A DNA stretch of 64,000 bases, taken from assembly GCA_016218825.1 (NCBI GenBank), contig JACRCV010000119.1:38819-102818 (forward strand). Direction: 5' to 3'. Source of the stretch: Deltaproteobacteria bacterium (GTDB taxonomy: Bacteria; Myxococcota; XYA12-FULL-58-9). Positions 1-10,000 of the stretch are shown piece after piece (the first letter of the stretch is position 1; each line of letters starts with the position of its first letter). A program made the position numbers and the translations under genes. Under the pieces are notes generated by a model that saw only the letters and a list, made by a program, of their open reading frames with translations, did no database searches and was not told where the DNA came from.

Positions 1-1
1 C

Positions 2-910
2 CGCACCGCGCTCACCGTGAAGGCGCAGGCGCAAGAGCTGGCGCGGGTGGCGATCGATCAACTGAAGCTCAAGAGCTTCGCGCTCCTCTACCCGCGCTCC
101 GCCTACGGTGAGGAGTTCATCACCAGCTTCTGGGACGAGGCGACCAAGAGGGGCGGCGAGATCCGCGGCGCCGAAGGCTACGAGCACGACGCCACCAGCT
201 TCCAGGAGCCGGTGAAGAAGCTCGTCGGCCGCTACTACCTGTACGCGCGCGCCGACTACCGCGACAAGATCAAAGAGCTGAAGGCGCTGAAGCTCCCGAC
301 CCACCGGCAGGCGCAGGCGCTGGAGAAGTTCGAGAAGACCCTGCCGCCGATCGTCGACTTCGACGCCATCGTGATCCCCGACGGCAGCAAGAACATCGGC
401 CTCATCGCCCCGGCGCTGGCCTTCGAGGACATCGTCCTCACCCGCGACCCGAAGATGCTGGAGAAGATCAAGAAGGCGATGAACCGCAAGGAGATCGCCG
501 CGACCCAGCTGCTCGGCGCCAGCACCTGGAACAGCCCGCAGACCGTCGAGAGCTGCGAGGACCACTGCGAGCACGCGGTGTTCGTCGACGCCTACTACCC
601 CGACTCGCCGAACCCTCGGGTGTTGGACTTCGTGACCGGCTTCCGCGACGCCACCGGCGCCGAGCCGCAGCTCGGAGAGGCGCAGGCCTTCGACACCGCC
701 GGCCTGGTGCGCTTCGTCCTGCAGAACGCCAAGCCCGCCGGCCGCAAGGCGTTCCAAGAGAGCCTGCTGAAGATGCCGGCCTACGAGGGCATCACCGGCA
801 AGATGCGCTTCGACAAAAACGGCGAGGTCGAGAAGACCCTGACGGTGCTGACCATCATCGACCGCGCCATCCGCCTCTACGAGCCGACGCCGGAGGCGCC
901 GCGAGGCTAG
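2..910 (+). CDS. Periplasmic substrate-binding (Peripla_BP_6/LivK-like) protein, 5' truncated
   Basis: Only the C-terminal part is present; the frame is open to the window edge, so the GTG at 17 is probably internal. The visible start (LTVKAQAQELARVAIDQL followed by a YPRSAYG segment) matches the end of the first lobe of LivK/LpoA-type periplasmic-binding proteins, where a helix is followed by the Y-x-x-x-x-Y-G strand. Known family roles are amino-acid capture for ABC import or activation of penicillin-binding proteins; which applies cannot be told because the signal sequence is outside the window. A Cys pair (ESCEDHCEH) may form a disulfide. The stop overlaps the next gene's start by one base, so the two are probably co-transcribed. 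Confidence 0.7.
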   Translation, partial: RTALTVKAQAQELARVAIDQLKLKSFALLYPRSAYGEEFITSFWDEATKRGGEIRGAEGYEHDATSFQEPVKKLVGRYYLYARADYRDKIKELKALKLPTHRQAQALEKFEKTLPPIVDFDAIVIPDGSKNIGLIAPALAFEDIVLTRDPKMLEKIKKAMNRKEIAATQLLGASTWNSPQTVESCEDHCEHAVFVDAYYPDSPNPRVLDFVTGFRDATGAEPQLGEAQAFDTAGLVRFVLQNAKPAGRKAFQESLLKMPAYEGITGKMRFDKNGEVEKTLTVLTIIDRAIRLYEPTPEAPRG

Positions 911-1965
911 TGGTGGGAATCGACGTCTACGAGCCACCCCGCCTGCCCCCGCCGCCGCGGCCGCGCCGCGAGCCGGTGACCCATCCGCCGCGCTGGTGGC
1001 TGCACCTGACGTTGTTCGTCCTGACCTTCTGCTCCGCGGTGCTCGCGAGCGTCGTGCCGACGCTCTACGCCGGCAGCCTCAGCGAGGTGCTCGAGATCTT
1101 GAGGCTCGAGCCGCTGCTGCTGTTGCACGGCCTGCCGTTCGCGGTGGCGCTGATGGCGGTGCTCTTGGCGCACGAGCTCGGCCACACGGTGATGGCGCGC
1201 CGCTTGGGCGTCGATCTGTCGCTGCCCTACTTCATCCCGGCGCCGACCCTGTTCGGCACCCTCGGGGCGATCATTCTGATGCGCTCGCTGCCGCACGATC
1301 GCCCGGCGTTGCTGAAGGTCGCGGTCGCCGGGCCCTTCGCCGGCATGCTCTTGGCGCTGCCGCTTCTCGCCTGGGGGCTGTCGCGCTCGGCCGCCGCCGA
1401 CCTCGACCAGCTGGCGGCGAGCGACTTCGTGTTCGGCTCGTCGCTGCTGTTCGCCGGCCTGAAGGCGCTGTTCGCGCCCGACGCCGAGATCTTGAAGCTG
1501 CACCCGGTGGCGCTCGCCGGCTGGGTCGGGCTGTTCCAGACCTCGCTGAACCTGATCCCGGCGGCGCAGCTCGACGGCGGCCACGTCGCCTACGCGCTCT
1601 TCGGCCGCCGGCACGAGCGCCTGTCGCGGGTGACCGCGGCGCTCTTGCTCGCGCTCGGCATCTACCTGGCAATCGAGCAGGGCATCGAGCACGGCGCGGT
1701 GTGGGCCCTGTGGGCGATGCTGCTCTACATGCTGGGCTTGCGACACCCGCCGGTCCAAGACGAGCGCGTCCCGGTCAGTCGGCGCCAAAAGCTCGCCGGC
1801 CTGTTGGCGTTCTTGTTGCTCGTCTGCACCTTCACGCCGGTGCCGGTGTCGCGGGCCCTGCCGCCGGCGGCCACCCCGACCATCCACCGCGGGGATCAGC
1901 CGCGGCCGATGTTCCCGCCCCGGCGTCGCCCCTTGCGGCCGCCGCCCGAAGAGTTTCGGTTGTAG
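910..1965 (+). CDS. Site-2-type intramembrane metalloprotease (peptidase M50)
   Basis: Multi-pass membrane protein of 351 residues. The zinc-binding HELGH motif is at residues 88-92 and the second M50 motif, LDGGH, at 221-225, with Asp222 as the expected third ligand. These are the two catalytic signatures of site-2 proteases, which cut substrates within the membrane, typically anti-sigma factors. No PDZ domain is visible between the motifs, so it resembles the compact PDZ-less group. The N-terminus is Pro/Arg-rich and cytosolic-looking, and the C-terminal tail after the last helix is also Pro/Arg-rich. Start is GTG at 910 or 913, overlapping the upstream stop; the helicase gene follows after 5 bases. 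The substrate is unknown. Confidence 0.85.
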   Translation: MVGIDVYEPPRLPPPPRPRREPVTHPPRWWLHLTLFVLTFCSAVLASVVPTLYAGSLSEVLEILRLEPLLLLHGLPFAVALMAVLLAHELGHTVMARRLGVDLSLPYFIPAPTLFGTLGAIILMRSLPHDRPALLKVAVAGPFAGMLLALPLLAWGLSRSAAADLDQLAASDFVFGSSLLFAGLKALFAPDAEILKLHPVALAGWVGLFQTSLNLIPAAQLDGGHVAYALFGRRHERLSRVTAALLLALGIYLAIEQGIEHGAVWALWAMLLYMLGLRHPPVQDERVPVSRRQKLAGLLAFLLLVCTFTPVPVSRALPPAATPTIHRGDQPRPMFPPRRRPLRPPPEEFRL

Positions 1966-1970
1966 CGCCC

Positions 1971-3950
1971 ATGCTCGAGTCCAAGATCGCGCGCTTCTTC
2001 GCCGACCGCGGCCCGCTCGCGACCCACCTCCCGGGCTTCGAGGTGCGCGCCGAGCAGGTGGCGCTCGCCCGCGCCGTCAGCCGGGCGCTCTGCCGCCGCG
2101 CCAAGCTCGTCGCCGAGGCCGGGACCGGCATCGGCAAGACCCTCAGCTATCTGGCGCCGGCGGTGCTCTCCGGCCTCAAGGTCGTGGTCTCGACCGGCAC
2201 CAAGAACCTCCAGGAGCAGATCGTCGGCAAGGATCTGCCTGACCTCGAGCGGGCGACCGGCGGCAGCATCCCGGTCCAGGTGCTGAAGGGGCGCACCAAC
2301 TACCTGTGCCTGTATCGCGCCGATCGCTTCGCGCAGGCACCGCTGTTGCCGTCGGCGGCGGAGGTCTCGAGCTACCAGGAGATCTGCGAGTGGCGGGAGA
2401 CGACCGCGGACGGCGACCGCGCCGAGCTGGCGCTGCTCAGAGACGACTCGACGTTGTGGCGCGAGCTTTCGGCGACCAGCGAGCAGTGCCTGGGCCGCAA
2501 GTGCGACAGCTACGAGCGCTGCTTCGTGACCACGATGCGGCGCCGGGCGATGAGCGTGCCGCTGGTGATCGTCAACCACCACCTCTACCTCGCCGATCTG
2601 AGCCTGCGGCAGCGCACCGGCGACCAGAGCCTGCTGTTGTTGCCGCCGCACGATCTGGTGATCTTCGACGAGGCCCACGACCTCGACGAGATCGCGTCGC
2701 AGCACTTCGGCGTCCAGGCCTCGTCGCGCCGCGTCGAAGATCTGTGCCGCGACGTCTTTCGCGCCACCGAGGACGCGGCCGAGGTGCAGCGCCTGCGGCC
2801 CGCGGTCGACGCGGTCCGCGCCCAGGCGACGGCGCTCTTCGAGCGCTTGCCGCTCACCCAGGCGCGGACGCTGTTGGTGAAGATCGGCGAGACGCCGCTG
2901 GTGCACGAGGCGTTCACCGCCACCGACCAGGCGTTGGAGCGCCTCGAGGCCGAGCTCGCCGCGAGCCGCGCGCCCGAGGCGCCGGCGTTGGCCCGCCGCG
3001 CCGCGACCCTCGCCGCCGAGCTCTCCTTCCTGCTCGACTTGCCGACCCGGCCGTCGTTGGTCTCCGAGATCCCGGCGGCGTTGAAGGACGACAGCGACCA
3101 CTTCGTCCGCTTCGGCGAGCTCTCCGGCCGCAACCGCTCGGTGGTGGCACGACCGATGGAGGTGTCGACGATCCTCGCCGCCTTGTTCCAGTCGATGGCC
3201 GCGGTGTTCCTGTCGGCGACCTTGACGGTCCAGAAGAGCTTCGCCCACTTCCGCCGTCGACTGGGACTCACCGGCCTCGACGACGTCGAGGAGCTCGCGC
3301 TCGGCTCGCCCTTCGACTACCAGAACAACGCCCGCCTCTACCTGCCGAACGACCTCTGTGACCCCGACCAGCCCGACTTCGCGTCGTTGGCGAGCGGGCG
3401 CGCGGTGGCGCTGGTGGCCGCGGCGCAGGGCGGCGCCTTCATTCTCTGCACCAGCCACCGCATGCTGCCGGTGATGCGCGACGCCGTGGCCGCCCAGACC
3501 GACCTCGAGGTGCTGACGCAGGGGGAGATGCCGCGCACCCTCCTCGTCGAGCGCTTCCGCAAGAACGGCGACGCGGTGTTGGTCGCGACGATGAGCTTCT
3601 GGCAGGGGGTGGACGTGCCCGGGCAGGCGCTGCGCCTGGTGATCATCGACAAGCTGCCGTTCGCGTCGCCCTCCGATCCGGTCACCGCCGCCCGCCTCGA
3701 GCTGCTGCGCGCGCGCGGCGAAGATCCGTTCTCGACCTATCAGGTCCCGCAGGCGGCGCTGCTCTTGCGGCAGGGCTTTGGCCGCCTGATCCGGCGCAAG
3801 ACCGATCGCGGCCTGGTCGCGGTCCTCGACCGCCGCCTGTTGTCCCGGAGCTACGGCCCGGTGTTCTTGCAGAGCCTGCCGGAGTGCCCCCGCCTCCAGA
3901 CCCTCGCCGAAGCCGAGGCCTACCTGCGCGCGCTCAACGACGCCTCATGA
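1971..3950 (+). CDS. ATP-dependent helicase, DinG/YoaA (XPD-like) family
   Basis: 659-residue superfamily-2 helicase. Walker A lies in AEAGTGIGKT with Lys56, and the DEAH box is at residues 233-236. Four cysteines at 113, 173, 178 and 184 sit between these motifs, the arrangement that binds the [4Fe-4S] cluster in XPD/DinG helicases. The C-terminal half carries the SATL and QGFGRLIRR motifs. Family members unwind damaged or structured DNA 5'-3'. The ATG at 1971 is chosen because the domain starts shortly after it; the longer open frame upstream is a shadow of the protease gene. The 3' end overlaps a small convergent gene by 6 bases. Confidence 0.9.
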   Translation: MLESKIARFFADRGPLATHLPGFEVRAEQVALARAVSRALCRRAKLVAEAGTGIGKTLSYLAPAVLSGLKVVVSTGTKNLQEQIVGKDLPDLERATGGSIPVQVLKGRTNYLCLYRADRFAQAPLLPSAAEVSSYQEICEWRETTADGDRAELALLRDDSTLWRELSATSEQCLGRKCDSYERCFVTTMRRRAMSVPLVIVNHHLYLADLSLRQRTGDQSLLLLPPHDLVIFDEAHDLDEIASQHFGVQASSRRVEDLCRDVFRATEDAAEVQRLRPAVDAVRAQATALFERLPLTQARTLLVKIGETPLVHEAFTATDQALERLEAELAASRAPEAPALARRAATLAAELSFLLDLPTRPSLVSEIPAALKDDSDHFVRFGELSGRNRSVVARPMEVSTILAALFQSMAAVFLSATLTVQKSFAHFRRRLGLTGLDDVEELALGSPFDYQNNARLYLPNDLCDPDQPDFASLASGRAVALVAAAQGGAFILCTSHRMLPVMRDAVAAQTDLEVLTQGEMPRTLLVERFRKNGDAVLVATMSFWQGVDVPGQALRLVIIDKLPFASPSDPVTAARLELLRARGEDPFSTYQVPQAALLLRQGFGRLIRRKTDRGLVAVLDRRLLSRSYGPVFLQSLPECPRLQTLAEAEAYLRALNDAS

Positions 3951-4178
3951 GCGGCGGGTCACGACCGCGACGGCGTCGGCGCGCACCAGCTGTGGCTGGC
4001 GGTGACCTTCGGGCATCACCCGCAGCCGCTCGGGCTCGTTGCCCTCGGCCGGGAACCAACGCAGCACCCGACTGACGCCCCACTCGGGGTGGTCCTGCAC
4101 CGTAACCAGGCGCTGCATCCATTGCTTCGTCGGATCGTCCAGCCCCGCGGTGGCGACGGAGCGATTCAGGGTCATCAT
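3945..4178 (-). CDS. Small hypothetical protein, DUF3553/Tudor-like
   Basis: 77 residues, antisense to the helicase end with a 6-base overlap. The segment HPEWGVSRVLRWFP followed by a run of short beta-rich stretches resembles small SH3/Tudor-like barrels such as DUF3553, whose core reads as a conserved W-G-x-G/S-x-V turn. It has two adjacent Met codons at its start and composition unlike the Arg/Ala-rich shadow frames around it, which supports real coding. Function is unknown. If genuine it would be a cytosolic one-domain adaptor, possibly nucleic-acid binding; this is inference from fold resemblance only. Confidence 0.5.
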   Translation of the reverse strand: MMTLNRSVATAGLDDPTKQWMQRLVTVQDHPEWGVSRVLRWFPAEGNEPERLRVMPEGHRQPQLVRADAVAVVTRRS

Positions 4179-4288
4179 GAGACGGTCCTACGCACAAAGC
4201 CGCAGCCGCGCAAGAGCGGCGGCGCGCAGGAAGTCCTTCGCGAGGCCGCGCGCATTTGCTACGCTCACCGCGGCAAGGAGCGCTTCGC

Positions 4289-5317
4289 ATGGCAAAGTCG
4301 TTCAAGGTCGCGGTCGTCGGCGCCACCGGGCTCGTCGGCAGAGAGATGCTCGCCGTGCTCGAGGAGCGCGGCTTTCCGGTCTCGAGCCTGGTGCCGCTCG
4401 CCTCCGAGAGGAGCGCGGGCGAGAAGCTGCGCTTCGCCGGCGACGAGCTGACGGTGCAAAAGGCCAGCGCGGCGTCGTTCGCCGGTGTCGAGATCGTGTT
4501 GATGTCTGCCGGCGGCGCCGCGAGTCGTGAGCTCGCGCCGCTCGCCGCCAAGGCCGGCGCGGTGGTGATCGACAACAGCTCGGCGTGGCGCATGGACGAC
4601 GCGGTGCCGCTGGTGGTGCCGGAGGTGAACCCCGCGGACGTCGGGCTCTACAAAGGCCGAGGCATCATCGCCAACCCCAACTGCTCGACGATCCAGATGG
4701 TGGTGGCCTTGAACCCGCTGCACCAGGCCGCGGGCTTGAAGCGCGTCGTCGTCGCGACCTACCAGGCGGTGTCCGGCAAGGGCAAGAGAGCGATGGACGA
4801 GCTCTCGAGCCAGGTCACGGCGCTCTTCAGCCAGCGCGAGGCGCAGGTGGAGGTGTTCCCGAAGCGCATCGCCTTCAACTGCGTGCCGCACATCGACGTG
4901 TTCTTGGAGGACGGGTTCACGAAGGAGGAGCACAAGATGCTCTTCGAGACCCGCAAGATCATGCACCTGCCCGCGGTCGGCGTCGTCGCCACCTGCGTGC
5001 GGGTGCCGGTGTTCAACGGTCACGCCGAGGCGGTGGTGGCGGAGTTCGAGCGGCCGCTGTCGCCGGCGGCGGCGCGCGACTTGCTCACGAAGGCGCCGGG
5101 CGTGATGCTGATGGACGATCCGAACGAGACCCTCTATCCGACGCAGCTCGACGTCGACGGCTCCGACGCCACCTTCGTCGGCCGGATCCGCCAGGACTCC
5201 TCCGCCCCGAATTCGTTGGCGTTCTGGTGCGTGGCCGACAACCTGCGCAAGGGCGCGGCGTCGAACGCGGTGCAGATCGCCGAGCTGTTGGCGCGCGATC
5301 ACCTCACGCAACGCTAG
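4289..5317 (+). CDS. asd: Aspartate-semialdehyde dehydrogenase
   Basis: Reduces beta-aspartyl phosphate to aspartate semialdehyde with NADPH, the branch step to lysine/diaminopimelate, threonine and methionine. 342 residues, normal length. The N-terminal VVGATGLVGREML is the Rossmann NADP site, and the catalytic Cys132 lies in NPNCSTIQ. The ATG at 4289 has a clear Shine-Dalgarno AAGGAG at 4275-4280; a possible -10 (TACGCT, 4260-4265) would give a short leader. A small GNRA-type hairpin (GCCG-GAAA-CGGC, 5318-5329) follows the stop. The gene appears to be transcribed alone. Confidence 0.95.
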   Translation: MAKSFKVAVVGATGLVGREMLAVLEERGFPVSSLVPLASERSAGEKLRFAGDELTVQKASAASFAGVEIVLMSAGGAASRELAPLAAKAGAVVIDNSSAWRMDDAVPLVVPEVNPADVGLYKGRGIIANPNCSTIQMVVALNPLHQAAGLKRVVVATYQAVSGKGKRAMDELSSQVTALFSQREAQVEVFPKRIAFNCVPHIDVFLEDGFTKEEHKMLFETRKIMHLPAVGVVATCVRVPVFNGHAEAVVAEFERPLSPAAARDLLTKAPGVMLMDDPNETLYPTQLDVDGSDATFVGRIRQDSSAPNSLAFWCVADNLRKGAASNAVQIAELLARDHLTQR

Positions 5318-5369
5318 GCCGGAAACGGCGATAACGATAATATGGGGAGCTGCGGGTCGGGAGCCGTTC

Positions 5370-7031
5370 ATGAATAGGATAAAATCGACACCTCGAGTTG
5401 AGCCCGCGGCCTCCCACACCACCTCCCCGGTCGCGGCCGAGACCCCCGCGGCCGCCGGCACCCCGGCCGCCCCCGGCGACGTGGTGGTCCCGAGCTTCGT
5501 GCAGCGCGCCTCGGCGCCGGCGCCGATCCCGAGCCCGGCGCCGCCCCAGAGCGGGCGGCAGATCACGAAGAGCGGCGACACCTCGGTGCGCGGCATCGCG
5601 CGGGCGACCTACACCCTGACCGCCCCGGTCGGCCCGGGGTGCTCGAACCGGCCGCAGGACGTCGAGTGGGTGCGGTGGCGCCTGTTCCTGCAGATCAACC
5701 CCGACACCGGCCGGCCGTACCTGCCGTTCTTCGACCCGAGCCACAAGAGCCTCGACGCGGCGACCGCCGACGCGTTGGCGCTGTTCCAACGCCAGCGCAC
5801 CAAGGCGCGCGACGGCCGCGCCGACCCGCGCGCCAAGACCCACGAGACCCTGGCGCAGTCGCCGGCGATGCGCCTCGACGCCTCGGTCGGGCGCGGCGGC
5901 AAGAACGACCCCAAGGACGTGGCGCGGGTGCAGCAAGCGTTGGTCACGCAGGGCCTGCTGGTGCCGGGGCGCTTCACCCTCGGCAGCATCGATCCGAAGA
6001 ACCGCGCCGACCCGACGCTGGTCGCGATCCTGCTGTTCCAGAAGACCTACACCCACGGCAGCGACGGGCGCATCGACGTCGGCGCCGAGACCCACCACCA
6101 GCTGAAGCGGGTGTCGCCGCAGCCGCAGATCCACGATCTCGGGCTCTCGGGGCCCATCGGCCGGGTCTCGACGAAGACCGAGCAGCGCTCCGCGGACGTG
6201 TTCGCGGTGCAGCTGCGCCTGGTGCACCACGGCGTGCTCGACTTCGACGACTTCACGCCCGGGGTCATGAACGAGGCCAGCGTCAACGCCGTCGAGTCGT
6301 TCCAGAAGCGCTTCATGAAGAAGGCGGACGGCACCGTCGACCCGGGCCGGCGCACCGAGAAGCTCCTCGCCCTGGATCGGCACGAGATGGACGTGCGCTT
6401 CCCGCGCCCCGGGCCGAGGGTCGGCGACGCCGTCGACGCCCGCGGCGACGTGATCGACCGCGCCGTCGACCCCGAGGACTTCGTGGCCGCCGCGCGGGTG
6501 AGCCTCCCGGCCGCGACCGCGGCGCCAGCGGGCATCGGCGCCGGCTTCCACCTCGAGGCCTTCCCGGTCACGGGGGGTCGCTTCAACATCGGCTACGACC
6601 ACGACTGGAAGAGCTTCGATCACCCGGAGCACAACTCCGACTACTACCTCACCGCGGGCATCAACCACGCCGAGGGGCATCACGGCGTCGACGTGTTCGC
6701 GCCGCGCGGCACGCCGCTCGTCGCCCCGGTCTCCGGCACCTTGGTCCGGGTGGTCAAGAACGACATCGGCAACGGCGGCCGGCGGGTGGCGATTCGCCGC
6801 GGCAACGAGACCTTCTACCTCGCGCACCTGGACTCGGTGAACGCGGGGTTGAAGGAGGGCGCGCAGGTCAAGGCCGGCACCCAGATCGGCACGCTCGGCG
6901 ACTCCGGCAACGCCCGCGGCACCGCGCCGCACCTGCACTTCTCGTGCTACCGCGGCAACAACTACACCAACTCCGAAGATCCCTTCCCGTTCCTGATCGA
7001 AGCGCTCGAGGCGAAGAAGTCGGACGGCTGA
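5370..7031 (+). CDS. M23 (LytM) peptidase with peptidoglycan-binding-like repeats
   Basis: 553 residues. After a Pro/Ala-rich N-terminus there are about three tandem PG_binding_1-like repeats (roughly 90-150, 155-230 and 250-330), each with the pattern of a helix, a D-x-x-T/S turn and an F-Q-x-x-x segment (LFQRQRT, LFQKTYT, SFQKRFM). The C-terminal M23 domain has both zinc motifs: H437-x3-D441 and H521-L-H523. Such enzymes cleave peptide cross-bridges in peptidoglycan, of the cell or of prey. No signal peptide is visible, so export may use a secretion machine or the protein may act after lysis. The gene's end overlaps the convergent Cys-rich exoprotein gene by 70 bases. Confidence 0.85.
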   Translation: MNRIKSTPRVEPAASHTTSPVAAETPAAAGTPAAPGDVVVPSFVQRASAPAPIPSPAPPQSGRQITKSGDTSVRGIARATYTLTAPVGPGCSNRPQDVEWVRWRLFLQINPDTGRPYLPFFDPSHKSLDAATADALALFQRQRTKARDGRADPRAKTHETLAQSPAMRLDASVGRGGKNDPKDVARVQQALVTQGLLVPGRFTLGSIDPKNRADPTLVAILLFQKTYTHGSDGRIDVGAETHHQLKRVSPQPQIHDLGLSGPIGRVSTKTEQRSADVFAVQLRLVHHGVLDFDDFTPGVMNEASVNAVESFQKRFMKKADGTVDPGRRTEKLLALDRHEMDVRFPRPGPRVGDAVDARGDVIDRAVDPEDFVAAARVSLPAATAAPAGIGAGFHLEAFPVTGGRFNIGYDHDWKSFDHPEHNSDYYLTAGINHAEGHHGVDVFAPRGTPLVAPVSGTLVRVVKNDIGNGGRRVAIRRGNETFYLAHLDSVNAGLKEGAQVKAGTQIGTLGDSGNARGTAPHLHFSCYRGNNYTNSEDPFPFLIEALEAKKSDG

Positions 7032-10000
7032 GCGCCGGGAGACCGAGCCCGCCGGCGTCGCCTCCCCAGGGCACGCACGAGAGCCGCGAGCGCGACGCCA
7101 GCATCCCGGTCGAGAGTCGTGCCCGCACACGCGCAACCGTCAGCCGCTCGGTTGCCGCTCGGAGCTGGAACCGAGTCGCCGTCCCCTCCCGCCGGCGAGC
7201 TCGTGGCCACACACGAGCCGTTCGAGCATACCCCTGACGCGCTCGTCGCGGCGCATGTCGTACCGTCAGGCTTCGCCGGAACCGAGCACTCTCCGGTCTC
7301 CGAGCTGCAGCTGCCATCCTCGTGGCAATCATCCAAGGCGACACAGGCGCGCACCGCTCCGAGGCAGGCGCCGAGCTGGCATTCATCCGACTGCGTACAG
7401 GGGTCGCCGTCATCGCAGGTCGAGCCGCCGTCGATCAGGGTGCAGGCATCCGACGCCTCGTCGCACGACTCCGAACAGTCAGCGTCGCCATCCGCGCCCG
7501 GACACGGCTCTCCCGCGCCCACGCATTCGCCGGCGATGCAGGTGTCGGTCACCGTGCAGTACCGGTCGTCGTCACAGAACGCGCCGTCCGCGACCGGCTC
7601 GCCGGTGCATTGATCGAGACCCTCGTCGCAGGCCCCGGTCCGACAGGAGATCCCGACCACACACGCGCGGGCCTGACCGATGCAGGCGCTGCCGCTGCAG
7701 GTGTCGGCAACCGTGCAGAACAGGCCGTCGTTGCACGACATGCCGCTGCCTCTCGGACCGCAGGCTCCGTCCGCACTCCCGCCGGCAGCGACGCCGCAGG
7801 CCTGGCAGTCATCGCCGCTGCCGTCGCCGCACCGTGTATCGCAGCACACCCCGTCGACACAGTGCCCGGTCGAACATTGCCGGTGCTCGACACAGGCCTC
7901 GCCGACCAACAGCAGCGCGTCCTTCGGCAAGAGCTCGATCGAATCGATGCGGAAGGAACCCGTGTTGCCCGCGGGATCAATGCGCAGCTGGTCGAGACGC
8001 CCCCACCAATGTGGGCTCGCCGACAAATCGACGGTGACCCAACGAAACGCCGCCTCGTGCGCCGGCACGGCGAACGTCGTGCCAACGTAAGTGGGATGGG
8101 CCACGGTCTTGAAGTAGATGGTGCCGTGGGTCCCGGGCGTTTGGTTCTCGATCCTAACTCTGACCTTCTTGAAGGAATTCAGGTCGATGTTCAGACCCGG
8201 GTTGGTACGAACCTGCGGATCCGCGCCAGCGATCGTCCCGTTCAGCGAGCCAGCCGCGACGGTAGGACTCGACACCTGGTTGTTCGCCGTCCAGCCCTCG
8301 AGCGCGCCGTCGGTGTTGAAGCTCCAGCGGTGCGATGACTCGGGTTTCAGCGCCACGTAGTCGATGCTGAACCAGCCACCGGTGGCGGCGTTGGAGGGGT
8401 CGACGCGAAGACGCTTGAGCACCGCGTCCGGGCGCCAGCCCGGTACCTCTGCCATGTCGACGGTGTAGACCCGGTGGCTCAGGTCGTCGGGCGTGATCGG
8501 CAGGGTGGCGACCTTCTGGGAGCCGAACGTCGGATCGTCGGTGGTGGTAAACCGCACATCCATCGCCGTGCCGCTGGTGGCGTTTCGCAGCTTGATGACC
8601 AGCGTCGTGAAACCCTCCAGCGGTACGTTCAGATTGTCCGGGGAGAGAATCCGCGGATCGCCGTTGCCATTGATGAGTGTGGCCTCGAGGTTGCCGGCCG
8701 TCTGCGACCGCGCGGTCGTGTTTTGGCTGGTCCAGCCCTCGCTGTCGGACGCGAATTGCCAGGCCGTGATCGCGTCGGTGAGCTCCTCCAGATCACGGAC
8801 CGCCTCATTGATCGCGTCGGGGGTGCCGGCGACGTAGTACGCCTCGCCCTGCAGCCGTTCGAAGAAGGCTGCGGCGCCGAGGGGGTGGGTCGTGGTGGCG
8901 TAGAGGCCGGTCGTCCAAGGCTCGATCTGTGCGAGGTACATGTCGTCGACGCGCCGGCCTGCTCGCGCTGGCACTCTCATGATCCGGCTCTCCGAATAGG
9001 CTTCCCTGCCGTCTGCGGCGCGGATCCCGGTCACCTGCCGCAGGTTGGCCCGGCTGTGCACCGGCGAATAGACGCCGACCGCGGCGGCCGTTGCCGGATC
9101 GCTGCTGGTCGCGAGAATGGCGATTGGGTGGAGGGTCGGGTGCCACTTCGCGAGCGGCCTGAGCGGCTCGCCGGAGAAACGTCCGGTGTAGTAGTCGCCA
9201 TAGGCACCGACGACCACGGCTGAGTCCGCGGTGTCATAGCCGACCAGGTTGCCGTCGGCGTCACGAAAGAAGCTGTGCTTTCCGAGGCCGTCCCCGGACA
9301 CCGGATCACGCAGCGTGCGGATCGAGGGGATCGGTCCCCAGATGAGGGAGAGGTCGACGTCGGTCGCCGCCCTCGGGGCAAGACCGGCCTCGGTGCCGAT
9401 GTCGGTGGCGCGGTTGGTCTCGTCCAGCACCGGCGCCCCGTCGTCCAGCCGGGCCGCGGCCCCGAACTGCAGGATCTGGTCGGGAGCCCGAAGGTAGTCG
9501 AATCGATACCAAAACCGCACCACGCCGACGTCGGCATCCGTCCAGCGGCTGACGTCGTCGTAGGTGGCCTCCATGTCGACCTCGCTACGAATCTCGTCCA
9601 CTTGACTGCGGCCGGCTTCGCCGAGCGCGTCCAAGTCGGCGCCGTTGTCGCCGGGGTATGCGTCGGCGGCGAGATCTTCGTGCTCGGTGAAGTCCATCGC
9701 CTTGTCCTGCCACAGACACATCGGGTAGCGGCCGACCCGCACCCGCTGGTTGCCGTTCTCGTACGCCAGGTTCACGACCACGCCGCCCACCTCGTCGCGG
9801 AACCCGCCCTGGGTCGGGTTGTAACGGCCGCTGTGGAGGAAGCTCCGAAAACACACCTGCCCGGCACGTCCGTAGTTGTTGGCCGGGCTTGCCATGACGT
9901 TGCCCATGCCGTTGTTCAGGTCGAGGTAGTTGAGAATCCCCCCCGCCCAACGATTGAAACCGAAGACTCGGTTGCCCTTGGTCGTGAGGAAGTGGGTCGT

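Noticed and set aside
1896..3458. Long minus-strand open frame of 520 codons opposite the helicase
   Set aside because: Arg/Gly/His-rich, no motif, and fully antisense to a clear helicase; a GC-rich shadow. The same applies to long minus frames opposite 5.3-7.1, 14.5-16.4 and 48.2-49.7 kb.
5318..5329. GAAA-loop hairpin after asd as a terminator
   Set aside because: The 4-bp stem has no T-run and is too weak to call.
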